60,654 nt of DNA, from the NCBI GenBank assembly GCA_016284235.1, contig JAEEOK010000103.1, positions 1-60,654 of the forward strand. The letters are read 5' to 3'. Made by a program: the position numbers and the translations under genes. Numbering within the stretch: the stretch's first letter is position 1; each line of letters opens with the position of its first letter. The notes under the pieces were generated by a model, which was not told where the DNA came from, ran no database searches, and saw only the letters and a program-made list of their open reading frames with translations. Below, in pieces: positions 36,569 through 46,045 of the stretch. The DNA is from Succinivibrionaceae bacterium. Lineage in GTDB: Bacteria; Pseudomonadota; Gammaproteobacteria; Enterobacterales; Succinivibrionaceae.

Positions 36569-37570
36569 TCATTTCTGCTTTTCGCCAAGTGCAAGCATTA
36601 TGCGATCCTTAAGAAAATCACGCATGTTTTCGCCGTGGTTTTCCAGCATCTTAGGGAACATTGAAATCGGTGTCATGCCCGGGAACGTATTGATTTCATT
36701 CAGAAGGATCCTGCCGTCACTCGTAAGGAAGAAATCAATGCGGGACAGATCCTTGAGTTTAAGATGAGAAAAGGCCTTAAGGGCATAATTTTTAATCTGC
36801 TCTCTCTGCTCCGCAGTCAGGTTTGAGGCCTCAACTACAGTAGATGACTTGCTTGACGCGCTGTACTTCTCCTCAAAGGAGTAGAAACTCTCCGTATTTG
36901 TAAGAATTTCACCAGGATTGGTGGCTATAAGTTTACCGTCATACTCATAGACGGCAACCTCCAGTTCTCTAGGCTGCTCCGCCTTTTCCACCAGCACCTG
37001 CTGCGAATAATTGAAAGCGTCATTGATTGCTTCAGACAGTTTGCTGAGCTCCTCTACCTTGTAGCAGCCAACGGATGATCCCTGGCTTGCCGCCTTTACA
37101 AACACCTTTTCCCATTTGCGCATAGCCTGAAAAGCCTGGGCGTGGGCAGCCTGAGTGTTCTCGGAAAGGAAAACATAAGGAGTGTTTGGGATATCAAGAC
37201 TTGAAAGCCAGAGCTTGGTGGAAACCTTGTTGAAACAGAGTTTGGATCCCTCTGAAGGGCAGCCCAGATAAGGAAGTCCGATAAGCTCCAGATAGGACTG
37301 AATATCACCGGTCTCGCCAGGGAAACCGTGAATGCATGGAACAACGTAATCAATATCAGCGATTTTATTCTGACCAGATACCAGTTCACGGAGATTGTTA
37401 AGGAAGCATCTGCCGCCGTCAGCCGTCTCCCAGTAATCCTTGTGGAGGGTAATGCGGATAACATTAAATTCAGCGGTTTCCCTGAGCTTCTTTTCTATAA
37501 AATCGGCACTTGTAAGCGAAATATCGTGCTCGGATCCGTCACCGCCGCACATTAGCAAAATCTGATACAT
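36569..37570 (-). CDS. ddl: D-alanine--D-alanine ligase
   Basis: Ddl joins two D-alanines for the peptidoglycan stem peptide. This 333-residue ATP-grasp protein has LLMCGGDGSEHDISL at the N-terminus (the family's GG-S-EHEVS element), VVPCIHGFPGETGDIQSYLELIGLPYLG, VFVKAASQGSSVGCYKV, VEKAEQPRELEVAVYEYDG, SRIDFFLTSDGRILLNEINTFPGMTP and MFPKM. I start at MYQILLM (37570), discarding eleven upstream codons. It is isolated from the dcw division cluster. Family is certain, and D-Ala-D-Ala rather than D-Ala-D-Lac specificity is assumed. Confidence 0.92.
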   Translation of the reverse strand: MYQILLMCGGDGSEHDISLTSADFIEKKLRETAEFNVIRITLHKDYWETADGGRCFLNNLRELVSGQNKIADIDYVVPCIHGFPGETGDIQSYLELIGLPYLGCPSEGSKLCFNKVSTKLWLSSLDIPNTPYVFLSENTQAAHAQAFQAMRKWEKVFVKAASQGSSVGCYKVEELSKLSEAINDAFNYSQQVLVEKAEQPRELEVAVYEYDGKLIATNPGEILTNTESFYSFEEKYSASSKSSTVVEASNLTAEQREQIKNYALKAFSHLKLKDLSRIDFFLTSDGRILLNEINTFPGMTPISMFPKMLENHGENMRDFLKDRIMLALGEKQK

Positions 37571-37650
37571 AAAAATTCCAATAAAAAAAACATACTGCAG
37601 CAATTATACTACTTTTGCATAACCGCCCATACTTCAGAAGGAGATTAATG

Positions 37651-37686
37651 AAAAAAGACACAGATCTCAAATACAGGATCTGTGTC
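37651..37686 (-). terminator. Intrinsic terminator after rho
   Basis: A ten-base-pair stem GACACAGATC/GATCTGTGTC with a ten-base loop is followed on the minus strand by six T. It begins 22 bp beyond the rho stop. Confidence 0.9.
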
Positions 37687-37708
37687 TGCGAAACATTCGA
37701 AAGATGTT

Positions 37709-39001
37709 TTATTTAGATGCTCCGCCCTTTCCCTGACTGGAGGTGCCGCCCTTCATAAGATCAAAAAACTCTTCATTGGTCTTGGTCTTGGCGATATTTC
37801 CAATCACCATCTCCGTAGCCTCTATTTCATCCATGTCATGAATATACTTGCGAAGGATCCAGATATTGCGCAGTTCGTCAGGACGAAGAAGCATCTCGTC
37901 ATGTCGAGTGCCGGACTTGGTGATGTCAATGGCTGGGAACACTCTCTTTTCCGCCACACGGCGTGACATTCTGACTTCCATGTTGCCTGTACCCTTGAAT
38001 TCTTCAAAGATAACCTCATCCATCTTGGAACCGGTATCAATCAGGGCTGTTGCAATAATTGTCAGTGAACCGCCGTTTTCTATATTGCGCGCAGCTCCGA
38101 AGAATTTCTTCGGCTTATGCAGAGCATTCGCATCCACACCGCCGGAAAGGACCTTACCGGAAGGCGGGGTGACGGTATTGTAGGCTCTTGCCAGTCGTGT
38201 TATGGAGTCAAGAAGGATTACCACATCCTTGTTGTGCTCAACCAGACGCTTGGCCTTCTCTATTACCATTTCCGCCACCTGGACATGGCGGCTTGCCGGT
38301 TCGTCGAATGTTGAAGCAACCACCTCGCCCTGAACCAGGCGTGACATTTCCGTAACTTCCTCCGGACGTTCGTCTATCAGAAGAACAATAAGAACACACT
38401 CCGGATTATTGGCCGAAATACTCTGCGCTATATTCTGAAGCAGAACTGTCTTGCCTGCTTTTGGAGGAGCCACAATCAAACCGCGCTGTCCCTTGCCTAT
38501 TGGCGAGGCCAGGTCGAGAAGGCGTGCAGTAATATCTTCACGGGAGCCGTTGCCGCGCTCAAGTCTGAGCATTTGATCAGGATGGATAGGAGTAAGATTT
38601 TCAAACAGAACTTTGCGATTTTGATTTTCGGGTTCACCGTTAATGGTATCAACTTTAAGAAGGGCGAAATATTTTTCACTGTCCGACTTAGGATTGCGGA
38701 TTTTACCCTCTATGGTATCACCTGTCCTCAAATGAAGCTTTCGGATCTGATTCGGCGAAACATAGATATCATCAGGTCCCGACAGATACGACGTATCAGC
38801 ACTTCTGAGAAATCCGTAGCCGTCCTGCATGGTTTCCAGGACACCGCTGCCGTATATGTCCTCGCCCTGATCCGCATGTGCCTTTAAAATGGCAAAAATA
38901 AGATCTTTCTTGTAAGCTCTTGTAACTTCAAGCCCCATTTCAGCGGCCATTGTCTGAAGTTCATCAACGCTTTTATTTTTTAAATCTGATAAATGCATCA
39001 T
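37709..39001 (-). CDS. rho: Transcription termination factor Rho
   Basis: Rho is the hexameric RNA-dependent ATPase that ends transcription at unstructured C-rich sites. The 430-residue protein has the N-terminal helix bundle ([21 protein letters not shown]), the cold-shock-like RNA-binding domain ([15 protein letters not shown]), the P-loop [16 protein letters not shown], Walker [17 protein letters not shown], the Q loop [23 protein letters not shown] and the R loop. ATGATG allows a start at 39001 or 38998; the second aligns better with E. coli Rho. A short Gly/Ser-rich tail is added at the C-terminus. It stands alone between its promoter and terminator. Confidence 0.97.
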   Translation of the reverse strand: MMHLSDLKNKSVDELQTMAAEMGLEVTRAYKKDLIFAILKAHADQGEDIYGSGVLETMQDGYGFLRSADTSYLSGPDDIYVSPNQIRKLHLRTGDTIEGKIRNPKSDSEKYFALLKVDTINGEPENQNRKVLFENLTPIHPDQMLRLERGNGSREDITARLLDLASPIGKGQRGLIVAPPKAGKTVLLQNIAQSISANNPECVLIVLLIDERPEEVTEMSRLVQGEVVASTFDEPASRHVQVAEMVIEKAKRLVEHNKDVVILLDSITRLARAYNTVTPPSGKVLSGGVDANALHKPKKFFGAARNIENGGSLTIIATALIDTGSKMDEVIFEEFKGTGNMEVRMSRRVAEKRVFPAIDITKSGTRHDEMLLRPDELRNIWILRKYIHDMDEIEATEMVIGNIAKTKTNEEFFDLMKGGTSSQGKGGASK

Positions 39002-39177
39002 GACAAAATCAACGTGTATTATTTAGTAGTAATCTGTAAATCTTATAGTATGATTTATTTTTTCAAAAGACAAAATTTCAAGCAGACACACCGGTGCGGC
39101 AACTTTAAACAGCTGAAAGCATCATGCGCCGAAGAATTGAAATATTGATCAAAAAGAATTGAACTTTGATGTCATGT

Positions 39178-39206
39178 ATTATAGGTTGGAGATACTGTTA
39201 AATCAA
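39178..39206 (-). promoter_or_regulatory. Sigma70-type promoter for rho with a leader of about 170 nt
   Basis: On the minus strand TTGATT (39201-39206) and a perfect TATAAT (39178-39183) are 17 bp apart. The leader to the rho start is about 170 nt; rho is known to be autoregulated through its leader in E. coli, but no peptide is obvious here. The rest of the gap to 39393 contains nothing I can support. Confidence 0.65.
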
Positions 39207-39393
39207 GCACATTAAGAAAATAAAGTTTGATAACAGATCCTTTCACCCGTCATGCAGGCATTCAGGATTTTCGGCAGACTCCCGCTGCAGAAGGCGGCGC
39301 CGGATCACAGAATATCCGGTTTTACAGATACCGTCCCGTACTGATCATATGAGCGCCGCCCGCCACTCAGATCATGCCGCTTTTATTCATAAC

Positions 39394-40278
39394 CTACCTG
39401 CAGTCATTGCCGGTTACCACCCATGTAATGAAGGATTTTTCACCGTTTCTTAACACCAGACTGATATGGTCGGTGCTGTCAATAACATTCTTTAAATGAG
39501 CATTTGTACAATAGCTTCTGACTATCTGCCCGCGTTTTCCTTCCATTGCGGCGACACTGCCGTCATCCACATCGAATATGTATCTTACTGAGTGTTCATC
39601 CTCAGCTTCAACAGCTGCAAGGCGTCCGAAGCTTGTTTTTATAGGAAGATTTTTTGAAAGCATAGATATATGCTTTTGCACAACGGGATCTGAACTGGCA
39701 TTCACGTTTTTTACATCATTATTCCCGTGATCAGCTCCTTCGGTATTTTCCGTAACGGAGCTGTTATCAGCAGGCACATCGGGATCTATACTGTTTTCAG
39801 GTTCCCCGGACTCCCCGGCCCCCTCTCCCGATGCGCATAAAGCCTGAGAAAGCTCCATGCCGAAAAGAAACTGATCCTTCTGATAAAAAGATATAGTAAT
39901 CTTTTCCAGTTTCCCTAGCATGTCCACAACTTCACTGTTCGCGCACTGAACAGAAGCCATATGATTTACAACATACTGACGGTGACTCAGATAAAATTCT
40001 ACTTTTTCATCGTCAATTCTGTGGTAGTAATTAATCTGTCCCTTTGGCGGATTACCGTCCTCATAGTTGTAGGTAACTCCGACTACCGTGGTGTCTTCAG
40101 TCTTGATAGGGATCAGTCTCTTAATCTGCTGAACCAGAGAGATAATCCCCCTCTGATTAAGTCTGCCGTCCTTATAATATCCGTAAACATCAGACTCAAT
40201 TGTTATACCGGACGTAAACATTCGGATAAGTATGTACAGTACAGCACATATCAGTATCCATACCACACTTCTGCCCAT
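39394..40278 (-). CDS. Membrane-anchored protein of unknown function with a duplicated domain
   Basis: A 294-residue protein with one N-terminal membrane helix (VVWILICAVLYILIRMF) and the remainder probably periplasmic. Two copies of a domain of about 95 residues are separated by a Ser/Asn/Glu-rich linker (about residues 152-205). The copies align by eye: LIPIKTEDTTVVGVTYN with NLPIKTSFGRLAAVEAE, YYHRIDD with YIFDVDD, and the VQCANSEVVDMLGKLEKITISF segment (in pieces) with RSYCTNAHLKNVIDSTDHISL. Each copy has a conserved cysteine pair: one before the helix and one near the end, which might form disulfides. I do not recognise the family. It is monocistronic and lies downstream of uvrD. Confidence 0.7.
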   Translation of the reverse strand: MGRSVVWILICAVLYILIRMFTSGITIESDVYGYYKDGRLNQRGIISLVQQIKRLIPIKTEDTTVVGVTYNYEDGNPPKGQINYYHRIDDEKVEFYLSHRQYVVNHMASVQCANSEVVDMLGKLEKITISFYQKDQFLFGMELSQALCASGEGAGESGEPENSIDPDVPADNSSVTENTEGADHGNNDVKNVNASSDPVVQKHISMLSKNLPIKTSFGRLAAVEAEDEHSVRYIFDVDDGSVAAMEGKRGQIVRSYCTNAHLKNVIDSTDHISLVLRNGEKSFITWVVTGNDCR

Positions 40279-40395
40279 AAAAACAAATCCCCCGCGGATT
40301 GAGGATCAGCAATCCGCATCATGATTTAATCACCAAGCTTACCGGTAGCGCCAGACAGCTTCCTATAAATCCAGCCGGCTCGAAACAAAACGATC

Positions 40396-42732
40396 TTAAG
40401 CATCCGGCAGCTTTTTAAGACCGGCAAACTTAAGACTCAGCTGCTTTGTGCTTCCATTAATGAATTCCACTGTAACTTTCGTATATGATTCATTCGAGAT
40501 ATTCAGAATCTTTCCCTCGCCGAACTTCTGATGGAGCACCCTGTCTCCGACGGAAAATTCAAGTTCATTGCTGTCAACCAGACCGTCACCCAGAGTAACC
40601 ACCTTCATTTTTGAGACCGAAGGACTTCCTCCCGGATTCTGATTTTCACTGTTTGCCGGATAATCCGGTTTCTGCTGGGCTGCTCTGCTTCTGAACACCT
40701 TCATCAGACTTCCGTCATTTCTTATGGATACAAGATCAGATTTATCTATGTAGTCTATAAACTGACTTCTGACATTATTGAAGGGCTGTCCGTACATTAT
40801 GCGGCTTTTTGCAAACGAGATATAGCACCGTACCTTGGCTCTGGTGACAGCCACATAAGCAAGCCTGAGCTCCTCTTCAACAGCGTGACCCTGCTGATTA
40901 TTGTCACCCGAGACAGCCCTGAATGAAGGCAGGATCCCGTCTTCCGCGGCAACCAGAAAAACAGTGTCAAACTCCAGTCCCTTTGCAGTATGAATTGTGA
41001 GAAGATTAACCTTGTCTCCCGAGATGCTGTTCTGATCATCTGTTTCAGTCTCCCGATCCGTCTGCAGAGTAAACTCCTGCATAAAAACCGACAGAGCATC
41101 AATTCCGCTGTGAGTCATTCCGTCATCAAACGGATATTCGACGCAGGTGCTGACGAGTTCCTCCAGATTGGCGGTCCTGCTTTTTCCCTCATCCTTCTCT
41201 TTTCTTTCCTTTTCCTGGTAATACTGTATAAGTCCAGAATCCTTCAGAATGCACTCCACGCACTCACTGAGACGTTTACCGTCAGCTGCAACTCTCAGTT
41301 CATCAAGAATGTTCAGAAAATTTTTAAGCTCGTTAAGAGCCCTGCCTCTGACAAGCTTTTCATTTACAGCTCTCAGTGCAGATTCACTTAGACTGATACC
41401 TCCGCTTTCTGCAATATCAACCAGCTGGGACATTGTTTTGTCACCGATTCCCCGGGGCGGAACATTCACTATCCTGGCAAAGGCGCTGTCATCGGCAGGA
41501 TTTACCACGAGACGGATATACGCCATGGCATCCTTGATTTCCGCGCGATCATAGAAACGGTGACCGGCAACTATCCTGTATGGAATGTTTGCAGACAGAA
41601 GTGCATTTTCAATATTGAGAGAAAGAGAGTTATTGCGGTACAGGACTGCAAACTCGCTGTACGGAATTTTATACAGCAAATGAAGAGAAACAATCCTGTT
41701 CACCACGAATCCGGCTTCATCAAAGGCATCAACAGCGGCGTAAAGTCCCACCTTTTCCCCGCCTTCGCGGTCGGTCCACAGGTTCTTTCTGATTTTCTGA
41801 CAGTGAGAAATAAGACTGTTGGCAACATTGAGAATATGGGTTGTAGATCGGTAGTTCTGCTCAAGCTTCACAATCTTGACCATAGGAAGCTTCATGGCAA
41901 AATTGAGCAGATTGTTGGGATTTGCCCCGCGCCACGAGTAAATGGACTGGTCGTCATCACCGACTACAGTGATATGGCAGTTTTCCGATTTCAGATCATT
42001 GATAAGACGCATCTGAATATCATTGGAATCCTGAAACTCGTCCACCAGAATCTCGCTGATCTGGCTGTGGAATCTGTTCCGGACAAACACATTGCCTTCA
42101 ATCATTTCGCAGACTCTCAGGAGCATTTCCCCGAAATCGACAAGACCGGCATTGGTACAGAACTCCTCATATGCCATGTAGATCTTTTTTTTCTGAATAC
42201 AGTCATATGATGTTCTGTGCCGGGGATCCACATTGTCAAGGCAGAAATCAGCCCGCAGCCCCTTTTCCTTGCAGTTGTTGATAAATAACTGCATCATCTT
42301 CGGAAAATCCTTATCATTGAATTCAATGCCGTCGCGCTTGATAATCTGCTTGATCAGCGCAAGCTGATCTGTATCATCAAGTACGGAAAAAACAGCCGGC
42401 AGGCCTGCATCCCTGTAGTAGCGTCTGAGAAAGCCGATGCATATACTGTGAAAGGTGCCGATTGTAAGAGCTCTTAAATCGAATCTGTCGCCCACCTCGT
42501 CCGCAATGCGTGTTTTCATTTCCCTTGCGGCCTTGTTGGTAAAGGTGGCCGCAATAATGCCTGAGGGAGGAATGCCCTCAACGGTCATAAGATAAACAAT
42601 GCGGGACACCAGAACCTTTGTTTTTCCGGATCCGGCACCTGCATAAATCATCATATTTGTACGCTCGGCAGTTACAGCTTCCAGCTGCTGCGGATTGTAC
42701 CCAGCACTTTCTATCTTTTCTTCTTCACTCAT
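40396..42732 (-). CDS. uvrD: DNA helicase II UvrD
   Basis: A 778-residue SF1A helicase for nucleotide-excision and mismatch repair. Motifs are YNPQQLEAV (Q motif), IYAGAGSGKTKVLVSRI (Walker A), AATFTNKAAREMKTRI (Ia), GTFHSICIGFLRRYY, LVDEFQDSN (Walker B), VVGDDDQSIYSWRGA (III), LEQNYRS (IV), VNLLTIHTAKGLEFDTVFLV (V) and LRLAYVAVTRAK (VI). The C-terminus has the Tudor-like VGDRVLHQKFGEGKILNI. It could be called Rep/PcrA on motifs alone, but it ends a xerC-yigB-uvrD operon, the context of uvrD. It overlaps yigB by four bases (ATGA). Confidence 0.94.
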   Translation of the reverse strand: MSEEEKIESAGYNPQQLEAVTAERTNMMIYAGAGSGKTKVLVSRIVYLMTVEGIPPSGIIAATFTNKAAREMKTRIADEVGDRFDLRALTIGTFHSICIGFLRRYYRDAGLPAVFSVLDDTDQLALIKQIIKRDGIEFNDKDFPKMMQLFINNCKEKGLRADFCLDNVDPRHRTSYDCIQKKKIYMAYEEFCTNAGLVDFGEMLLRVCEMIEGNVFVRNRFHSQISEILVDEFQDSNDIQMRLINDLKSENCHITVVGDDDQSIYSWRGANPNNLLNFAMKLPMVKIVKLEQNYRSTTHILNVANSLISHCQKIRKNLWTDREGGEKVGLYAAVDAFDEAGFVVNRIVSLHLLYKIPYSEFAVLYRNNSLSLNIENALLSANIPYRIVAGHRFYDRAEIKDAMAYIRLVVNPADDSAFARIVNVPPRGIGDKTMSQLVDIAESGGISLSESALRAVNEKLVRGRALNELKNFLNILDELRVAADGKRLSECVECILKDSGLIQYYQEKERKEKDEGKSRTANLEELVSTCVEYPFDDGMTHSGIDALSVFMQEFTLQTDRETETDDQNSISGDKVNLLTIHTAKGLEFDTVFLVAAEDGILPSFRAVSGDNNQQGHAVEEELRLAYVAVTRAKVRCYISFAKSRIMYGQPFNNVRSQFIDYIDKSDLVSIRNDGSLMKVFRSRAAQQKPDYPANSENQNPGGSPSVSKMKVVTLGDGLVDSNELEFSVGDRVLHQKFGEGKILNISNESYTKVTVEFINGSTKQLSLKFAGLKKLPDA

Positions 42733-43436
42733 AAAAGAATCGGTATCAGCTCCTCAAGGCGGGATATTTCTAAATCTGGCAATAACTTCATTTTATCATG
42801 AAATACGCCTGTTCCTAGCATACAGGTTCTCAGACCGGCACTTCCCGCCCCGTAAATATCGGTAACAGGATCATCTCCTATGTGCATAATATATTCCGGA
42901 GGAGTGTCCAGAAGTTTTGAAGCCTCGAGAAAAAGAGAGGGATCAGGCTTTGCCTGCAGACGTCTGTCGGCCCTCAGACAATATGAAAAACAGGATCTAA
43001 GTCCGATACGTTCCACATCAACATTGCCATTTGTAAGTGCAGCCATGGGATACCGCTGCCGGAGCTGACGAAGGATCCTGAAGCTTTTTTTAGGAACCAT
43101 AAAGGATGATCTTACATGAATAAAACGGCAAACCTGCAGTTCGGCCTCAGACTGAGCCTGCTCTGAAGAGACTCCAAGCCTCATAAAAAGGCGGCGGAGC
43201 ACCTCCGTACGAAAGAGAGTAACATCACTTTCCAGAGCGGGATCCTCATGTTTGATTTCACTGCGTATTGAGGGGATCATTTCACCTGCCGCGACGCCCC
43301 TTAAATACGGATGATAACGGAGCATTGAAGAATACCAGCTGTCAGCGGCCTCAATAACCGGATGATTATCATAAAGAGTATCATCAAGATCAAAGGTCAG
43401 AGCCCTGATTTCTCCCGGGGTGCAGTAAAGTCTCAT
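42729..43436 (-). CDS. yigB: HAD-family hydrolase YigB (FMN/5-amino-6-ribitylamino-uracil-phosphate phosphatase type)
   Basis: A 235-residue haloacid-dehalogenase phosphatase with ALTFDLDDTLYDN (DxDxT), MAALTNGNVD (motif II, here TNGN), KPDPSLF (motif III lysine) and MHIGDDPVTDIYGAGSAGL (motif IV). E. coli YigB has the same motif set and is a flavin-pathway phosphatase. It overlaps xerC at its start and uvrD at its end by four bases each, so the three genes form one tightly coupled unit. Confidence 0.9.
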   Translation of the reverse strand: MRLYCTPGEIRALTFDLDDTLYDNHPVIEAADSWYSSMLRYHPYLRGVAAGEMIPSIRSEIKHEDPALESDVTLFRTEVLRRLFMRLGVSSEQAQSEAELQVCRFIHVRSSFMVPKKSFRILRQLRQRYPMAALTNGNVDVERIGLRSCFSYCLRADRRLQAKPDPSLFLEASKLLDTPPEYIMHIGDDPVTDIYGAGSAGLRTCMLGTGVFHDKMKLLPDLEISRLEELIPILL

Positions 43437-44395
43437 GAGGAACGGTCCGCTGAAGAGACTGACGGTTTTTCCATTTTATCCCTTGGGTGCGCACTGCGGT
43501 ATATTCTGCTCAAAGACGCGATATCAGCATGGGCATATATCTGGGTGGTGGAGAGTTTTTCATGTCCCAGCATTTCCTGCACCGCCCTTACATCCTTTGA
43601 ATTGCTGACCATTACCGTTGCAAAGCTGTGACGAAGTTTATGAGGATGGATATGTGCACTGAAACCATGGGTTGCAGCGTAATTTTTAATTCTGAGAGCT
43701 ACATTCCTTGCTGTTGTTCTTCCGCCTCTTACATTGATAAAAAGTGCCTGCTCGTCAGATCCGGCATATATCTTTCTGACCTCAAGGTATTCCTCGATTG
43801 CCTCGGCGGCCCTTTCACCAAGAGGGACTACTCTCTCCTTGCGCCCCTTTCCAAGAACACGCACAGTCAAATCATCAAGAAACACTCTGTCAAGATCAAG
43901 TCCCACAAGTTCACTGACACGAAGACCTGATGAATAAAGAAGTTCAAGTATGGCCTTGTCCCGCCTTGATACAAAAAGATCCTCCTGGGGCGTCAAGGCG
44001 GTACCCTCGGTGGTAGTCTGATCAAGAATGAATGACATCTGATCATCTCTGAAATAGGACGGAAGACGGGAAGGAACCTTAAGTCCGTTTACAGCGACAG
44101 TGGGATCATCCCTTACAATTTCCTTCAGGATAAGAAAACGGTAGAGCCCCCTTACAGCCGACAGCCAGGTGTTTACGCTGGCCGGAGCCTTTTTAAGTCT
44201 GTTCATTTCCATAACAAAAGACCGTATGTGAACAGGGGAAATTTTCTCTATTTCAGTTATGTTGAGATGTTCCGAAAGAAAGCCTCCGAAAACAGACAGG
44301 CTCTCTCTGTAGGTATTAACGGTATTTGGACTCAGATGACGTTCGCTGAGCAAATAGGTGAAATATCTTTCAGATGCCTCGGATAAAGATGTCAT
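43433..44395 (-). CDS. xerC: Tyrosine recombinase XerC
   Basis: XerC, with XerD, resolves chromosome dimers at dif. The 320-residue protein has the N-terminal SAM-like core-binding domain (SERYFTYLLSERHLSPNTVNTYRESLSVFGGFL in segments) and the C-terminal catalytic domain with LLYSSGLRVSELVGLDLD (first Arg), GKGRKERVVPLG (beta-hairpin Lys), HPHKLRHSFATVMV (HxxR) and LGHEKLSTTQIYAH (His and nucleophilic Tyr). Its place between the DUF484 gene and yigB-uvrD identifies it as XerC. The C-terminus is about 20 residues longer than in E. coli (298 aa). Confidence 0.95.
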   Translation of the reverse strand: MTSLSEASERYFTYLLSERHLSPNTVNTYRESLSVFGGFLSEHLNITEIEKISPVHIRSFVMEMNRLKKAPASVNTWLSAVRGLYRFLILKEIVRDDPTVAVNGLKVPSRLPSYFRDDQMSFILDQTTTEGTALTPQEDLFVSRRDKAILELLYSSGLRVSELVGLDLDRVFLDDLTVRVLGKGRKERVVPLGERAAEAIEEYLEVRKIYAGSDEQALFINVRGGRTTARNVALRIKNYAATHGFSAHIHPHKLRHSFATVMVSNSKDVRAVQEMLGHEKLSTTQIYAHADIASLSRIYRSAHPRDKMEKPSVSSADRSS

Positions 44396-44403
44396 TCACA
44401 TAC

Positions 44404-45123
44404 CTACCGGCAGAAGCGAATGAAACGGGGCAGCAGCAGAGCAATATAATCCGCCAGCTGCTCTATGAAAAAGGTATCAAGATTTTCATGATAATGATTG
44501 GAATCGGCATGGCCGAACGCCAGGATCCCCAGATCACCGAACTCTCCCATGCGCACAAGCGCTCTGGAGAAAACAAAATCATCATCGGAAAAGATAATTT
44601 TTCTTTCATGCTCGGTAAGTTTGCCCAGACTGACCTTCTCCCGTTTCATAATATCATTGCACACGGCGGAAAACTCCCTGATATCCATAAACAGCTCGGC
44701 ATCAAGCGGATTTTGAAAATCAGCCACACGATCCTCATTGATCCAAAGATGCGTGCACGGGATAAAAAGATATGCTCTGCAGGTGTCATTAAGCAGATCT
44801 ACAATCTCTCTTACAGATTTGCACTGATACAAATCATTATAAAGTCCGAAAAATGTACGGAAAATATTGGCATTATGACAGGCGATGTTATTGACATCAT
44901 GCATTCTTGTGGTGAGAAGATGGATCTGCTCCTTAAGTCTCTTCTGCTGAGCCTCCACCAGGGATATGGAACCCTTCATCGGATGAGGAATTTCAACAGT
45001 ATCAAGAACCTCGGGATGACGAATAAAAAAAGCGGGGTTGGAAATCAGATACTGAGCAATATCACTCTCATGCACCGGTCTCAAATTCAGTCTTTTCTGA
45101 GTTTTTGTTTCTTCCATGAACAT
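44404..45123 (-). CDS. DUF484 family protein (YigA-like)
   Basis: A 239-residue protein with the DUF484 signatures: VAQYL-like DIAQYLISNPAFFIRHPEVLDTVEIPHP near the N-terminus, then a coiled stretch EAQQKRLKEQIHLLTTRMHDVNNIA, and a GAF-like C-terminal domain with SRALVRMGEFGDLGILAFGH. In E. coli yigA lies between dapF and xerC. Here dapF is missing and the DNA upstream is instead an IS200/IS605 remnant. It ends 8 bp before xerC, so it heads the DUF484-xerC-yigB-uvrD operon. Biochemical function is unknown. Confidence 0.88.
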   Translation of the reverse strand: MFMEETKTQKRLNLRPVHESDIAQYLISNPAFFIRHPEVLDTVEIPHPMKGSISLVEAQQKRLKEQIHLLTTRMHDVNNIACHNANIFRTFFGLYNDLYQCKSVREIVDLLNDTCRAYLFIPCTHLWINEDRVADFQNPLDAELFMDIREFSAVCNDIMKREKVSLGKLTEHERKIIFSDDDFVFSRALVRMGEFGDLGILAFGHADSNHYHENLDTFFIEQLADYIALLLPRFIRFCR

Positions 45124-45128
45124 CCCCG

Positions 45129-45400
45129 TCAGGATTTGATCCGCAAACTTCCTAGTATGCTCAATATACTTGACATCCTCCTCTGCCTAAAGGCAGGGGT
45201 CTCACAGCAGGCTGCTCTCGGTGGATTCCTGCTACTGACCGGCAATACGGCCGACTTCACAAGCTCTGCGTCTATGTTCCTGCCTGATTTGCCGTCATTG
45301 AGAAAGCCGAAGTCTGTCTCAGTTAGCAAGAAAGATTATACCTAATTTTATGCCTTATATCCACGCCATAAAGGACATGGTTTTACGGCACGATCAGATA
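45129..45400 (-). mobile_element. Decayed IS200/IS605 element, tnpB 3' end and right-end hairpin
   Basis: On the minus strand the sequence reads through FGFLNDGKSGRNIDAELVKSA to ETPAFRQRRMS, phrases typical of the end of tnpB, and then into the hairpin CCTGCCTTTAGGCAG followed by AGGATGTCAA, the kind of structure at the right end of such elements (and the site of the TnpB guide RNA scaffold). A related copy is at 60372-60535. A second IS-end-like motif, AAAGGAC-GGTTTTACGGCA, is at about 45370-45395. The transposase gene proper is gone. Position upstream of the DUF484 gene suggests it replaced dapF. Confidence 0.65.
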
Positions 45401-45895
45401 AAGTCACTACTGCTGAAAAGTATCGATCCCTAAAAAAGACGGTATATTTCACAACTTAAAAAAAGCCGCCATCAGATATCCTTGCCGCCGCCGGTTCCGT
45501 GAATCATCCAAAAGTGTCACCGGAATTAAGACAGTCTCTGCACTCTTAATGTACAAAAAACCGCCCCTGAAGACTGCACCTGCTGTCAGTGACTGATTAT
45601 CTTTCCCGTTCCGTCTTTATCATCTGCCCTACCGGCCATGGAGGGCTTTGCATATCAAAACAGCCGGCTTTCATGTTTTTCATAATTCATCTCCCGGAAT
45701 CATTCTTTGCATCTAATCAGTAAACAGCAATCCGCAGGTTTTCCGGCCGCAGTATTTTCAGCAGGGGTTTTATACAGGACTGTTTATCCAGAATTTTCAG
45801 CTGAATTAGATACATAACATTTCTGACGGGAAGGTATTCATTCGACTCCGGACGGTACAGAAATTCATAAAAACATGATTTATATCAAATTTTTC
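45401..45895. other. Gene-free stretch between the IS remnant and the sulfur operon promoter
   Basis: About 500 bp with no open frame longer than a few dozen codons, no tRNA and no obvious repeat. It is probably decayed DNA from the IS insertion. Confidence 0.4.
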
Positions 45896-45954
45896 TTGCA
45901 TAATTCACGGCTATCCCATAATATACTATTTACCTACTCGGTTGATAGGTTATT
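45896..45954 (+). promoter_or_regulatory. Promoter and operator of the encapsulin sulfur operon
   Basis: TTGCAT (45896-45901) and TAATAT (45919-45924) are 17 bp apart. Four to six bases after the -10 box is an imperfect palindrome, ACCTA-N9-TAGGT, at 45932-45950, placed to block transcription start. A related sequence in the same position relative to a -10 box precedes metY (50413-50438). The half-sites resemble those of Rrf2-family (IscR/CymR type) regulators of sulfur and iron-sulfur genes; that assignment is inference. Confidence 0.7.
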
Positions 45955-46045
45955 AACCCGGATTCTTCTCTTCAGTTCAATCCACAGAACCGGAGTTTGA
46001 AGGTAAGGAATACATGTAATAATCCCGTAATTTGGAGACAGGAAA

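Noticed and set aside
44374-45345. 323-codon plus-strand open frame
   Set aside because: Antisense to DUF484 gene; extends into the IS remnant; no recognisable motif.
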